From assembly GCF_937616625.2 (NCBI RefSeq), contig NC_065573.1, positions 16,135,001 to 16,199,000 of the forward strand: a stretch of DNA of 64,000 nt. The letters are read 5' to 3'. The position numbers and the translations under genes are program-made. Below are positions 44,995-54,585 of the stretch, piece after piece (position 1 is the stretch's first letter; every line of letters begins with the position of its first letter). Source of the DNA: Mercurialis annua (Eukaryota > Streptophyta > Magnoliopsida > Malpighiales > Euphorbiaceae). The notes under the pieces are model-generated. The model was not told where the DNA came from. It worked only from the letters and a program-made list of their open reading frames with translations, and ran no database searches.

Positions 44995-45665
44995 AATAGC
45001 ACCTATAATTTGACTTAATATCTCATCTACATACATTTCATGTAAAGATTTTTTTAAATGTTCAATTCCATCTAAATTATCTCCTGTTATGACTATATCA
45101 TCAACATCAATTAAAACAAGTATACTACCAAATTTTTCCTTTTTAATAAATAACGACGAATCAGCTATGCTTCTACAAAATCCAATTTTTATTAATGACT
45201 TGATTTAGAATACCAAGCCCTAGAAGATTGTTTAAAACCATATAGAGTTTTTCTAAGTTTACAAACAAAATTAGATTTTTCTTTCGGATGACCCGGGGGT
45301 AATTCCATGTAAACCTTTTCTTTTAAACCCCCATGTAAGAAAGCATTTTTTTACGTCCATTTGGTATAAAGGCCAATCATGGTTGACAACGACAGATAAA
45401 AGAACTCGGACAGTGCTCATTTTTGCTACGGGAGCAAAGGTTTTCTTATAGTCTATTCCATACGTTTGAGTAAAACCCTTGCTATCAATTTAGCTTTATG
45501 TCTTTCTATTGATCTATCGCTATTATATTTAATTTTATGTATCCATTTACCCCCCCCCCCAAACTTTCTATCACTAGGAAGCTCTACGATATCCCAAGTA
45601 TGGTTTTTATCAAGTGTTTTAAGCTCCTCATCCATGGCATTTCTCCAACAAGTTGAGAATTAGCT
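44995..45665 (-). pseudogene. Decayed Copia reverse transcriptase fragment
   Basis: Minus strand: MDEELKTLDKNHTWDIVELP and IERHKAKLIAR (45500-45635), MDVKKCFL and [11 protein letters not shown] (about 45200-45360), and LVLIDVDDIVITGDN (about 45080-45125), where the YVDD box reads DVDD. Multiple stops and frame shifts, and a run of ten C at 45551-45560. Not related closely to the Copia element at 26678. Confidence 0.85.
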
Positions 45666-45843
45666 TCAAAAAACAGTTTTACATTCAAAGCGGCGCCGTT
45701 TCACATCCCGTAGACAAATATGCCAAAAAATGAAAGTTGCTGATTTTTTATGCCAAGAAAAAAAAGTTATGTTAAATAACAAAAAAAAGTAAAATTTGGT
45801 GGTTTTTATGCAATTAAGCCATATTTTAATAAATTGGTTAATA

Positions 45844-46117
45844 CACTACAAGGAATTATGTATTTGACAACAAATTCTTTTGCAGCTAATTTTGTTTTGT
45901 TGTTAAAAAACATTTTACATCATTAATTTTAAAAGTTGCTGCCATTAGTTAAGTTATAGCAACGTTTTACAGCAAATTTTGTTACCAATTACTTAAGGTA
46001 ATATTTTATTGGCAGTAACATGCCACAATTTTTTTTATTATTATATGTTAATAAAAACAATTTTAGCACTATTCGCAGTAAATATATTTACTGCTAATTC
46101 TAGTATTTCTTGTAGTG
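45844..46117. mobile_element. Miniature CACTA element
   Basis: 274 bp starting CACTACAAGGAA and ending TTTCTTGTAGTG, inverted CACTACAAG termini. Internal repeats of TTTGTT/AGCAA words in both orientations look like subterminal motifs. Flanking 3-bp duplication is imperfect (ATA/CTA). Confidence 0.85.
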
Positions 46118-47157
46118 CTAGTTAACATACTGGTTTGTAATATGAGTAATGAAATGATTATTTTTGACTGGTTCCTGGAAAGTTCAAGTTGAAAATGTGC
46201 TAATTATCATTACTGTTTTAGAGAAATCATGTCTGCTAACTATCATTAATCAATTGAAAATCTAGTATAGAGCATAATGCGCGTATTATTCCACCTAGAC
46301 AAAAAAAGTTCTATTCACCAATAAAATCAAATCTCTCATTCTTTGACATATTGGCTAATTGACATATTCTTTGCTTATTTTTAATTATATTTCTTCCTGA
46401 ATTTCCAACTCTTTCTCATTAAATATTTTTTCTTTACTTTTTGACATTATTTTTTTCTTTAATAATCAAAGAATTTTCTTATTTCACCAATATTTATTAA
46501 TGAGTTAAAACATCAAATCTGTAATTAGCTTCATATGAATTTTAAAATCAAAATCTCTATGAAGACTTGGTAGAGATTTATCTTTCTTAAAATATCGAAC
46601 AATTTATAGGCATTTATAAAAGAAAATTTTACTTTTTATCTTTTTAGCGATTTATACTCTATATTTGAAAATGTTAAAAAAAATATCTAACTTTTTATTT
46701 TTTTGCTTTAAATTTTGACAGTTTCTTTTAATGCCGGATATGTCCCAAATTAATATAAAAAATAAAACATTTAACTTTCTATTATCATTTTTAAATATAA
46801 TAGATGATAGGTTGAATTTGTTTTTGTCCAAATAGCCTTAAATTAGTAAAATAAACATAAGATTGCTACGTGCATGGAGGGCAGGGGGCTAAAGTTATCA
46901 TAATGGGTTAGGAAAAAAAAGGACGTATTCAACAAACTAGAAAAATGAAAAAAAAAATGAAGTGAAATCAGCAGAATTTCATAGAAGAATTAGAACTAAT
47001 TTACTAAAATAGTAAACGCCCGCCACACAATTAGAAAAATAAATATTTTCTGTCAATTACCATTTCTATGGTCAATAATTCTACCAAACCAAATGATCTA
47101 AAAACTGTCACATGAAAAAACACACACACACAAACACAAAATTGAATAATTCTGGCC
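46118..47157. other. AT-rich intergenic DNA, LecRK promoter side
   Basis: No gene. A short CA microsatellite (about 47119-47141) lies in the leader just upstream of the LecRK start codon. No clear TATA box. Confidence 0.45.
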
Positions 47158-49751
47158 ATGTCGTACACAATTCTGATGCTATATTTCTTCTTCAATCTCG
47201 TAAACTCGGACAAAAACGTCGATTCTGGATTCGCCTTCGACGGATACTTCAAACTGGACGGAGTTCAGACAGCCGAAATGAACAGTTCCTCCTTATCATC
47301 CCACGTAGTATACGCGGACGGCGGCTTAAGCGAAGCATGTCAAGTCTACTACAGTTTTCCACTTCAGTTCAAGAACTCAACAACCGGTTCTGTTTTCTCC
47401 TTTTCGACCACTTTTATCTTCGCGGTAGTAGCCAACAATCCCGATTTCAGCGGCCACGGACTTGCTATCGCGATTTCGCCTTCGAATGGTATTCTTGAAG
47501 CACAACCAAACCAATACCTCGGCCTATACAATGCGACAAGCAACGGAAAGAACTCGAACAATATTCTTGCTGTTGAGCTCGACACGGATCAAGATTTTCA
47601 GTTCAAAGACATAGACAGTAATCATCTCGGGATCGACATAAGCGGATTAGTCTCTGTAGAATCTGCTTCTGCAGGTTACTATACTAACGATCGCCGATCA
47701 AATTTCAAGAAACTTGATCTCAAAAGCGGAAGACCAATGCAGGTTTGGGTTGAATATAACAGTATAAATCATCAACTAAACGTCACGATTCATCCGATTA
47801 ATAAACCGAAGCCTCATCAGCCTCTTCTGAGTTTAACTAGAGATCTTTCTCCGATTTTCTTTGAGGAAATGCATATTGGATTCTCATCCTCTAGTGGGTC
47901 AAGATCAACTCACTACATACTGGGTTGGAGCTTCAAGATGAACGGGGAAACCGAGTTGATTAGTCTGTCGAAAATTCCTGATAATTCTGGAATTAAGCTT
48001 GGAGATGAAGGTGATGATGGAGATAAAAAGTATCGGAACGTGCAGAAGATGTTGGCGGTAATATTATCGTTTGTGGGATGCATTTTCGTGCTGATCTTGA
48101 TTTTTGGTGCGTTATTGATATCAAGAAGGAGGCGGTTTATTCAAGTTCTTGAAGATTGGGAAGTGTTATATGGTCCATACAGGTTTACTTACAAAGACTT
48201 GTTCATTGGTACCAAAGGATTTGGAGACAAACAGCTTCTTGGAAAAGGAGGTTTTGGCAGAGTATACAGAGGAACTCTGCCTTTTTCAAGTGTTCAAATT
48301 GCTGTGAAGAGAATATCTCATGATTCTTCCCAAGGAATGAGAGAATTCGTAGCGGAAATTGCGACAATTGGGCGTCTTCGGCATCCGAATTTGGTTAGAC
48401 TTATCGGATATTGTAGGAGAAAGAATGAACTTTTCTTGGTTTATGATTATCTGCCTAATGGAAGCCTTGACAAGTTTCTTTATTCCGAACCGAGCAGTGT
48501 ACTTAGCTGGAAACAGAGGTTCAAGATCATTAAAGATGTTGCATCTGCACTTTTTTACTTGCATCAGCAGTGGATTCAAGTGGTGATTCATAGAGACATC
48601 AAGCCTGGCAATGTACTCATCGACAACGATATGAATGCAAAATTAGGAGATTTCGGACTCGCCAAGCTATGGGATCATGGAATCGATCCTCAAACATCAC
48701 ATGTTGCAGGTATCATTTGCTTGTTTTTAATATGTTGAAGGTCTAATGAGTCATTACTAGACTACACCTACTCAATCGGTTAGGTACCTGTCTGATATGC
48801 CTAGGTTTGATCCACTTGAGTCGAGTTTAAACACTTAATTTTTCATCAATTCAAGTCCAAATCCGTATTTGATCTGCTTATTTACGTGCGGTTTAGACAT
48901 TCTATAGTTAAAATTCTGTGTTGGTCCAAAATATTTCAATTCCAGCCGGTATAAATTCTATGAGCTTAACTTGAACAAAATTTATAACGCCCCGAATTGA
49001 ATAGACACCAAATTTTAATTTACGTGTAAAAGAGTAGATGTATTTCAGAATCATTTAGAACCGTCCAAACTCATCCATGATCAAATATAATTATAAGCTA
49101 CGCAACCGAAAGTAGTTCATTCCGTTATACTCATAATAAAACTTCTAAATTCTCATTCTAGTAGATGAATTTGATTATAAACCTCCTAAACATTCGTAAA
49201 TTCTCATAAAACAAAAAATATCTGTTTATTTATAATATTGATTCAATTGAGTGTAACATCCTGCAGGTACTCCAGGTTACATAGACCCTGAAATAGTGCA
49301 AAGTGGGAAGTCGAACACTTGTACAGATATATACGCATTCGGAGTATTTATGCTCGAGGTTAGTTGCGGAAGAAAGCCGGTGGAGCCTCGAACATCACCG
49401 GATAAAGTAATGCTGATTGACTGGGTTATGAATTGTTGGGATGAAGGCACTATTTTGGATACAGTCGATAGCCGGCTAGGAAATGAATATGTGGCACATG
49501 AAGTTGAATTGGTCTTGAAACTTGGGTTGTTGTGCTCACATCCTGTGGCTGCAGCTAGACCAAGTATGTCCAGTGTAGTTCAGTTTTTAGATGGGGTTGT
49601 TCAGTTGCCGGATAATTTAAATGCCATAGTTAAAGAGAGAGATTCCGGTGATCGGTCCGGTCTAAGAAGTTTAACGCATGATTTTATTTCTGCGCAAGTT
49701 TCAGTTCCTTCTGTCATATTTACAGAATCATTTACAAATAATGGTCGGTAA
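47158..49751 (+). CDS. L-type lectin-domain receptor kinase (LecRK)
   Basis: Plasma-membrane receptor-like Ser/Thr kinase. Exon 1 is 47158-48709 and exon 2 is 49267-49751, GT-AG intron, phase 1, giving 678 residues. Short signal peptide (about 1-17); legume-type lectin domain about 20-262 with the metal-site acidic segment VELDTDQDF (139-147) and NHLGIDI; transmembrane helix about 299-322 followed by RRRR; kinase about 357-635. Kinase residues present: glycine loop GKGGFGRV (362-369), Lys384, HRD (478-480), DFG (498-500), and the GTPGYIDPE activation-segment end (518-526), so it should be active. Most LecRK genes lack introns; here one intron splits the kinase exactly between DFG and the APE-equivalent motif. 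Known members act in pathogen, extracellular nucleotide or developmental signalling; the ligand here cannot be inferred. Confidence 0.93.
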
Positions 49752-49934
49752 TGTATTTAATTTATAGAACCGTGATGGCCATTTTTTTTGTGATTCTTTG
49801 TGTAAATATTTTGTATTGAAACTATATTAATTACCTTTTTTATAGGCTAATTTTTATTTCATCTGCATTCTTTTTTTAATGTTTGTTTTTCTATCATATT
49901 CCATTTTATAGCTATAAAATTTATTCTTTTTTTT
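49752..49934. other. 3' flank of the LecRK gene
   Basis: AT-rich 3' untranslated or intergenic DNA with several TTTTAAT/AATAAA-like words. No exact poly(A) signal chosen. Confidence 0.4.
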
Positions 49935-50167
49935 GCGCGCACGGGTTTGATCTAGTGGTCTAAACCTCAGCCATCTGGGCGCCAAAGGTTGTGGGTTCGA
50001 ACCCCGGCTACGCCCTTTCTTAATATGGAGTGGTTGAGTTTGGATTGCTGGCTATTATAACCCGGACTTACCAAGTATGTGGACTTGCGGGCGGTCCATA
50101 TCCCGGAATTTGACAATAATATTGAGTTTCGGCTCAGTAGAGTGACTCCTCGTCACAAAAAAAAAAT
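49935..50167 (+). mobile_element. tRNA-derived SINE
   Basis: About 230 bp. RNA polymerase III box A-like GATCTAGTGGTCTAAA (about 49950-49965) and box B GGTTCGAACCCC (49994-50005) in the tRNA-like head, then a body and a 3' A run (about 50157-50166). Box spacing of about 40 nt is normal for SINE heads. It begins in a T-rich tract, which obscures the target duplication. Confidence 0.85.
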
Positions 50168-50910
50168 ATACTTTTTTTTGTTATAAAATAAAAAGATTAT
50201 CACTTTTCATTTTAGATATTCTTTATCAAAATATATTGACCTTCACAAACTTACAACGTAACTAATCTATCAAATGAAAGTCTTGAATATAAGAAATAGG
50301 CATATGTTACCGCTACACCATCAACATTTGCAATGAGATATTTTAAAAAAAATATATATATATATAGCTAACGTGTTGTTAATTGTATATTTTTATATAA
50401 TCATGACTTTCATTTGCCCGATAAATTATATTGTAGGTGCTCGGATTGGTTTTTTTATATACAAATTGCAAAATCAACCGTAATTCTTTTTTTACTATAT
50501 TATTTAAAACATTATTGATTGTGGCTATATAGCATTCGAAGGCTTGGCCTAGTAGCCAAATCCTTCTATGTGCATGATGAAACTCTCAAGCTGTGGTTTG
50601 TCTGGTTTAAGATATGATTAATGTTAATAACTAATCTTCGTTAACTTCCGCTACAAAAACATATATATTATATAATTAATCAACCTCTCAAATAAAGCCA
50701 AATTATGCGGGACATTGTCAAAACTGATGAACCAAAATTTGCTCTCTCACTAATACTATAATCGGTCAACTTATGATCCTCAATTATTACAGACTTGGCA
50801 AAATTAATAAGTAATGCAATATTTATATTATATATCAAAACCTTTTATCTTTTTGAATACTTCAATTGGCCACATCAAGACATCCACTTTTTATATTACT
50901 AAAGTCTTAA
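50168..50910. other. AT-rich intergenic DNA
   Basis: No gene or element recognised. Confidence 0.4.
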
Positions 50911-50915
50911 CTAAT
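50911..50915. repeat. Target site duplication of the Gypsy derivative (CTAAT)
   Basis: CTAAT precedes the left LTR and recurs at 57744-57748 after the right LTR. Confidence 0.93.
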
Positions 50916-51508
50916 TGATGGAGTCTGCCTTCTGAACCTGTGAGTGAACCTGCAAAACAGGGTAGAAGCTAACCGGACGGTGGTTGTCCGATTAACTCTC
51001 CGATGCTAAAGTCAGTTTAGAGCTTTGAGCAGCGTTTTGAGTATATGAATGTAATTGTGATTCTAGGCATACCTCGCGCTCCTTTTATAGTAGTCGAATA
51101 TACCTAGTAGAGTTGTATTAGGCAGGTGAATCCTACTTTGTAGGGATTCGGCCGTATCGTAGGGATTCTCCTGATTTGTCGAGATCTACCTTAATCTGAT
51201 AAGAGTCCTATTTAGGAACGTCTTCCTAAATAGTCTTATCTTCCTAAAGTAGAGCTTATCCTTCCATATGTAGTGTTTGTGTCCAAATAGGACAATATTT
51301 CCATATTCAGTCGTTTACCCGAATCCCGGACCTGACGCGCTCTTGGCGGATCATGTGGGATTCGGTCTTTATTAGAGTATTACCGAATCTTAGAGATTCG
51401 GCATCTCCTCCGTATCTTTCGGTCTTCAGGGGGAGTCCGGCGTCGCCTGAGAGTGGATCCCCTGCAACTCGGCTCCATTATACTTTTTGTAGGATTCGGT
51501 ATCCATCA
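50916..51508 (-). repeat. 3' LTR of the Gypsy derivative
   Basis: 593 bp, TGATGGAGTC...CCATCA. Differs from the 5' LTR at one position in the GTCAGT(T/C)TAG block and two adjacent positions near the end. Confidence 0.95.
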
Positions 51509-51521
51509 TTAGCCCCCCCGC
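51509..51521 (-). other. Polypurine tract of the Gypsy derivative
   Basis: Minus strand GCGGGGGGGCTAA abuts the TG of the 3' LTR. Confidence 0.8.
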
Positions 51522-52043
51522 AAGTGAGCTGAAGTAGTTTGGCATTTATGCCTTAGTGGATTTTAGCTCTTTTGGAGCTGAGTTCTTTTATACGGGCGAG
51601 TCGTTTCGTATTCCGGGCGAGTCGTTTCATATGTTTGTGGGCGGCGTTTCATCTTTAGTAAGATTCTGCGTTGCCACGTGTTGGCATTTAATGATTAAAC
51701 GGTTAATGATTCAAAAGCGTTTTGTATTTAATCTCTTCGCATTTCTTCTTTTCCCTCTTACTTTGCTTTTCGAATTTACTCTCATTTCTTGTAGCTATTT
51801 CCTTTTCGTTCTTCGTTTGATTATTTGATTCTTCGTGACTTGTTTTCTCCAGATTTTTCAGGTATGTCTTCTTTCGTTGTTTGGATGTTAATATGGCTTT
51901 CTTCTTTGTATATTCTCCATGCTTTGTGTTCTGGAAATTTCTTCTGTACTTGTTGTTCTTTGATGTGTTCTTCAACGTGTTCTTCAATATATTTTTTGTT
52001 TGATCCTTATTTTGTGTTTATGTTTGTGATTCCCTGTTCTAGG

Positions 52044-52787
52044 ATGCCTCTTAGTCGAGTGGAAGATGCTTGCGCTGCTATGGCTTTTACCCGATCGAAG
52101 CTTCGTAGGGATGAAGTCTTAGATATCTATTTTAAGTATAGTTTTCCTTTTGATTATAGGGTAATATTACCCGGTGCCGATATGGCTGCGTCTGATTCTC
52201 CCGGATCTTCTTGTAGGGCGGTTCTTTTTGAAGAGCAATTTGCTGCTGGTCTTAGGTTTCCTTTGGATCCATTTTTAGTAGAAGTGTGTAGGGATTTAAA
52301 GGTTGCTCTAGGGCAACTTTACCCTGGTACGATTAGAGTAGTGCTCGCCTTTTCGGAGGCATGTAGGCTCCGGGGCTGTGCCCCTTCTCTCAAAGTGTTA
52401 TATCATTTTGTAGATTTTAGGAAGTGTGATGGCTGCTTCGTTTTCGCCCTTGGTAGAGAAGGGCGATCTCGTATTTATCTTCCTTGCCTAACCAGTCGCT
52501 GGCGAAGGCGTTTCTTTATTGTCTATCATAAATTTGCTTTTCTTCATTTTTCGGATGGTTTTTCTTCTCATCCAGTTCGGAGCTGTTCTTCTCCTTTAAG
52601 TTTATCCGAGTCAAAACTTGCTTTTGACATATCTTCTTGTAGTATTGTGTCTCGTCCCATTTTAGATGTCTTGGTTAATAGTCATCTTCGGAGTCGATGG
52701 TTTCCTTTGGAGGATCCTCCTCGAGGCTTGGCGGATCTTTGCTACTCTTTTGTTCAAGGTATATTAATTTGCTTAAGTTCTTTTTAA
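52044..52787 (+). CDS. Antisense gene, first reading frame (gypsy-type transposon protein domain)
   Basis: Plus-strand frame opposite to gag. The open frame extends to 51825, but a likely leader intron runs from GTATGT at 51862 to CTAG at 52042, so the natural start is MPLSRVEDACAAM at 52044 (247 codons). The body (YRVILPG...VLFEEQFAAGLRFPLDPFLVEV, LKVALGQLYPGTIRVVLAF, LRGCAPSLKVLYHFVDF, RWRRRFFIVY) matches the plant 'putative gypsy-type transposon' domain (Transposase_28). The function of these antisense proteins is unknown. A donor at 52759 (CAAG|GTATAT) would join to 52802, but in that join the frame closes after 15 codons. Confidence 0.78.
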   Translation: MPLSRVEDACAAMAFTRSKLRRDEVLDIYFKYSFPFDYRVILPGADMAASDSPGSSCRAVLFEEQFAAGLRFPLDPFLVEVCRDLKVALGQLYPGTIRVVLAFSEACRLRGCAPSLKVLYHFVDFRKCDGCFVFALGREGRSRIYLPCLTSRWRRRFFIVYHKFAFLHFSDGFSSHPVRSCSSPLSLSESKLAFDISSCSIVSRPILDVLVNSHLRSRWFPLEDPPRGLADLCYSFVQGILICLSSF

Positions 52788-52802
52788 TGTTTCTTTTGTA
52801 GG

Positions 52803-53944
52803 ATGTCTTCTTCTTCTGACGATTTCCTTTCCGGATTTCAAGTAGATTTGGACGTTCCGATGGGTGGTCCTGACGTTCCTGTCGCCAACGTTATTCCTGG
52901 CGACATTGTCGTGGATGGAGCTCCTGTTGATATCCCCCTAGCTTCCGCCGAGGTAGCGTTGCCTGAGGTTATTGTTATAAATGATGATGATGGTGATGAC
53001 TCGGCTGTTCCAGTCGGCGACGAGGCGATTCCGTCACTACTTCCCCCTCTAGCATCATCTATCGTTTCGGGGGGAGTTGGGGGTGTGGCCTCAGAGGGGC
53101 CTGTTGTTGCTGATTCGGGAGAGATTTCTCTAGGTCGAGACCCGGATTCTCCGTCTAGAAAAAGACGTCGAGTTGTCGATGATTCTCCAACGAGGGAGAG
53201 TTTTCCTGGAAGCTCTTCTTCTGCTCCAGACTTGGTTCAATGGGTCGAAGGTCAGGATCCTGCCAGTTTGCTGAATCCGAGAGTGCTAGCGGAATATATC
53301 CGGACTTTGGCGATTCCTGATGATGTCACGTGGTTCTGTGGTAGGCCGGGTCAGGAGCTTTCCGATCTGGCTTGTTTTCATGGTTTCTCTGTAAGTGCTT
53401 TCTTTCTTGAGTATAATATGTTTTTTGTATTCAGTTGCTTTCTTATTTGTTTATTTCTGGTGTGTAGGCCCTTCAATCTGTTCTGGTATTGAACGACCGC
53501 CGACAGTGTGCCGAGGAGGAGGTCGAGCGTCTGTCTGCTCTTTTGGCGACTGCCGAGTCTGAAAGGGCGAAATTGAAGGCCTCTTTGGAAGAGCATGATT
53601 CCCTTCTGGCGCAGCTCAAGGCGCAGGATGCGATTAATGATCGCCAAGTGAAAGTGATTGAGAAAAAGACCGATGACTTGACTCAAGAGATTGAGGAGCT
53701 CATTCGGATCAATTCCCTTGTTGGTGGGGAGAGGGATAGTCTTAGATCGGAGGTTGAAGGTCTTCACATCCGTCTGCTAGATACGAAGGCTTTTTACTCT
53801 GCTCTGATAAGCGAGTATCGCCTTGCGATTGGGAAGAAGCTTCTGGAGCAGAATCCCAATATTGATCTTTCTGGGGTTAACGGGTTGGATCCCCAGGCCA
53901 TCGCCCGTGATCTCCTCGTCAAGATTTCTAAAGACCGTGTCTAG
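52803..53944 (+). CDS. Antisense gene, second reading frame (acidic plus coiled coil)
   Basis: Two exons, 52803-53390 and 53468-53944, joined in phase 0 by a GT-AG intron (GTAAGT...GTGTAG), giving 354 residues. The start ATG lies 1 nt after a good acceptor (TTTTGTAG at 52801). The N-terminal half is low-complexity and acidic/hydrophobic (PVANVIPGDIVVDGAPVDIP, DDDGDDSAV), with a basic patch SRKRRRVVDD that could be a nuclear signal. The C-terminal half is a long coiled coil (RRQCAEEEVERLSALLATAE, LEEHDSLLAQLKAQD, QEIEELIRINSLVGGERDSL). This architecture is what follows the Transposase_28 domain in related antisense proteins, so the two frames probably belong to one gene broken or alternatively spliced at 52759-52802. 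Confidence 0.72.
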
Positions 53945-54074
53945 TAGTTTTCTTTTGATTGTATTTGCTGATGTATTAATTTTGCTTTTTGTAATTCGCA
54001 ATTTATGAATATATTTTCTTCGTTTTTCTTCGAAATGTGCTTTTGCCTTATCTTTATGTACTTGTCTTGCCTCG

Positions 54075-54342
54075 AGGGTTATTCTAAACCCTGTTCTTGG
54101 CGTTGCTTTTTGTAGAGTTAATCTAAACTCTTTTTATTTTTGTTTTTGTTTCGAGTTAATCTAAACTCTTTTTTGGCGATTTGCCTTTTCTGAGTTAATC
54201 TAAACTCATTTTTAGCCTTTCGTGGCGATCTGCCTGGTTCGGCTATTTTGCTTTGAGTTAATTTAAACTCATTTTCTTGGCTCTTAGCCTTTCGTGGCGA
54301 TTTGCCTGGTTCGGCGATTTTGCTTTGAGTTAATTTAAACTC
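54075..54342. repeat. Six spaced short palindromes between the converging genes
   Basis: One AGGGTT-ATTCTA-AACCCT (54075-54092) and five GAGTT-type palindromes (GAGTTAATCTAAACTC or GAGTTAATTTAAACTC) at 54115-54130, 54153-54168, 54192-54207, 54255-54270 and 54327-54342. The last three lie in a tandem repeat with a unit of about 63-72 bp containing CTTTCGTGGCGATTTGCCTG. The array occupies the gap between the antisense-gene stop (53944) and the gag stop (54586). Confidence 0.9.
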
Positions 54343-54585
54343 ATTTTCTTGGCTTTTAGCTTTTCTTGAGTTTGATCTTTAATTTATTTTTTCTTCTTTC
54401 GTCTTTGATTTAATCATTCGTGGCTGTTCTTGATTTTTATTTCTTTATTGGTTCGTCTGGCTAATCAGATGGTAGCGAAATTGAATTTTTATTGATAAAA
54501 AGATGGCATACAAAGCATTAAAGATAGATTTGACGCCATCTGGTAAGACGGAGAGTCGTTACCGATGATGGGTCGTTTTTCATTC

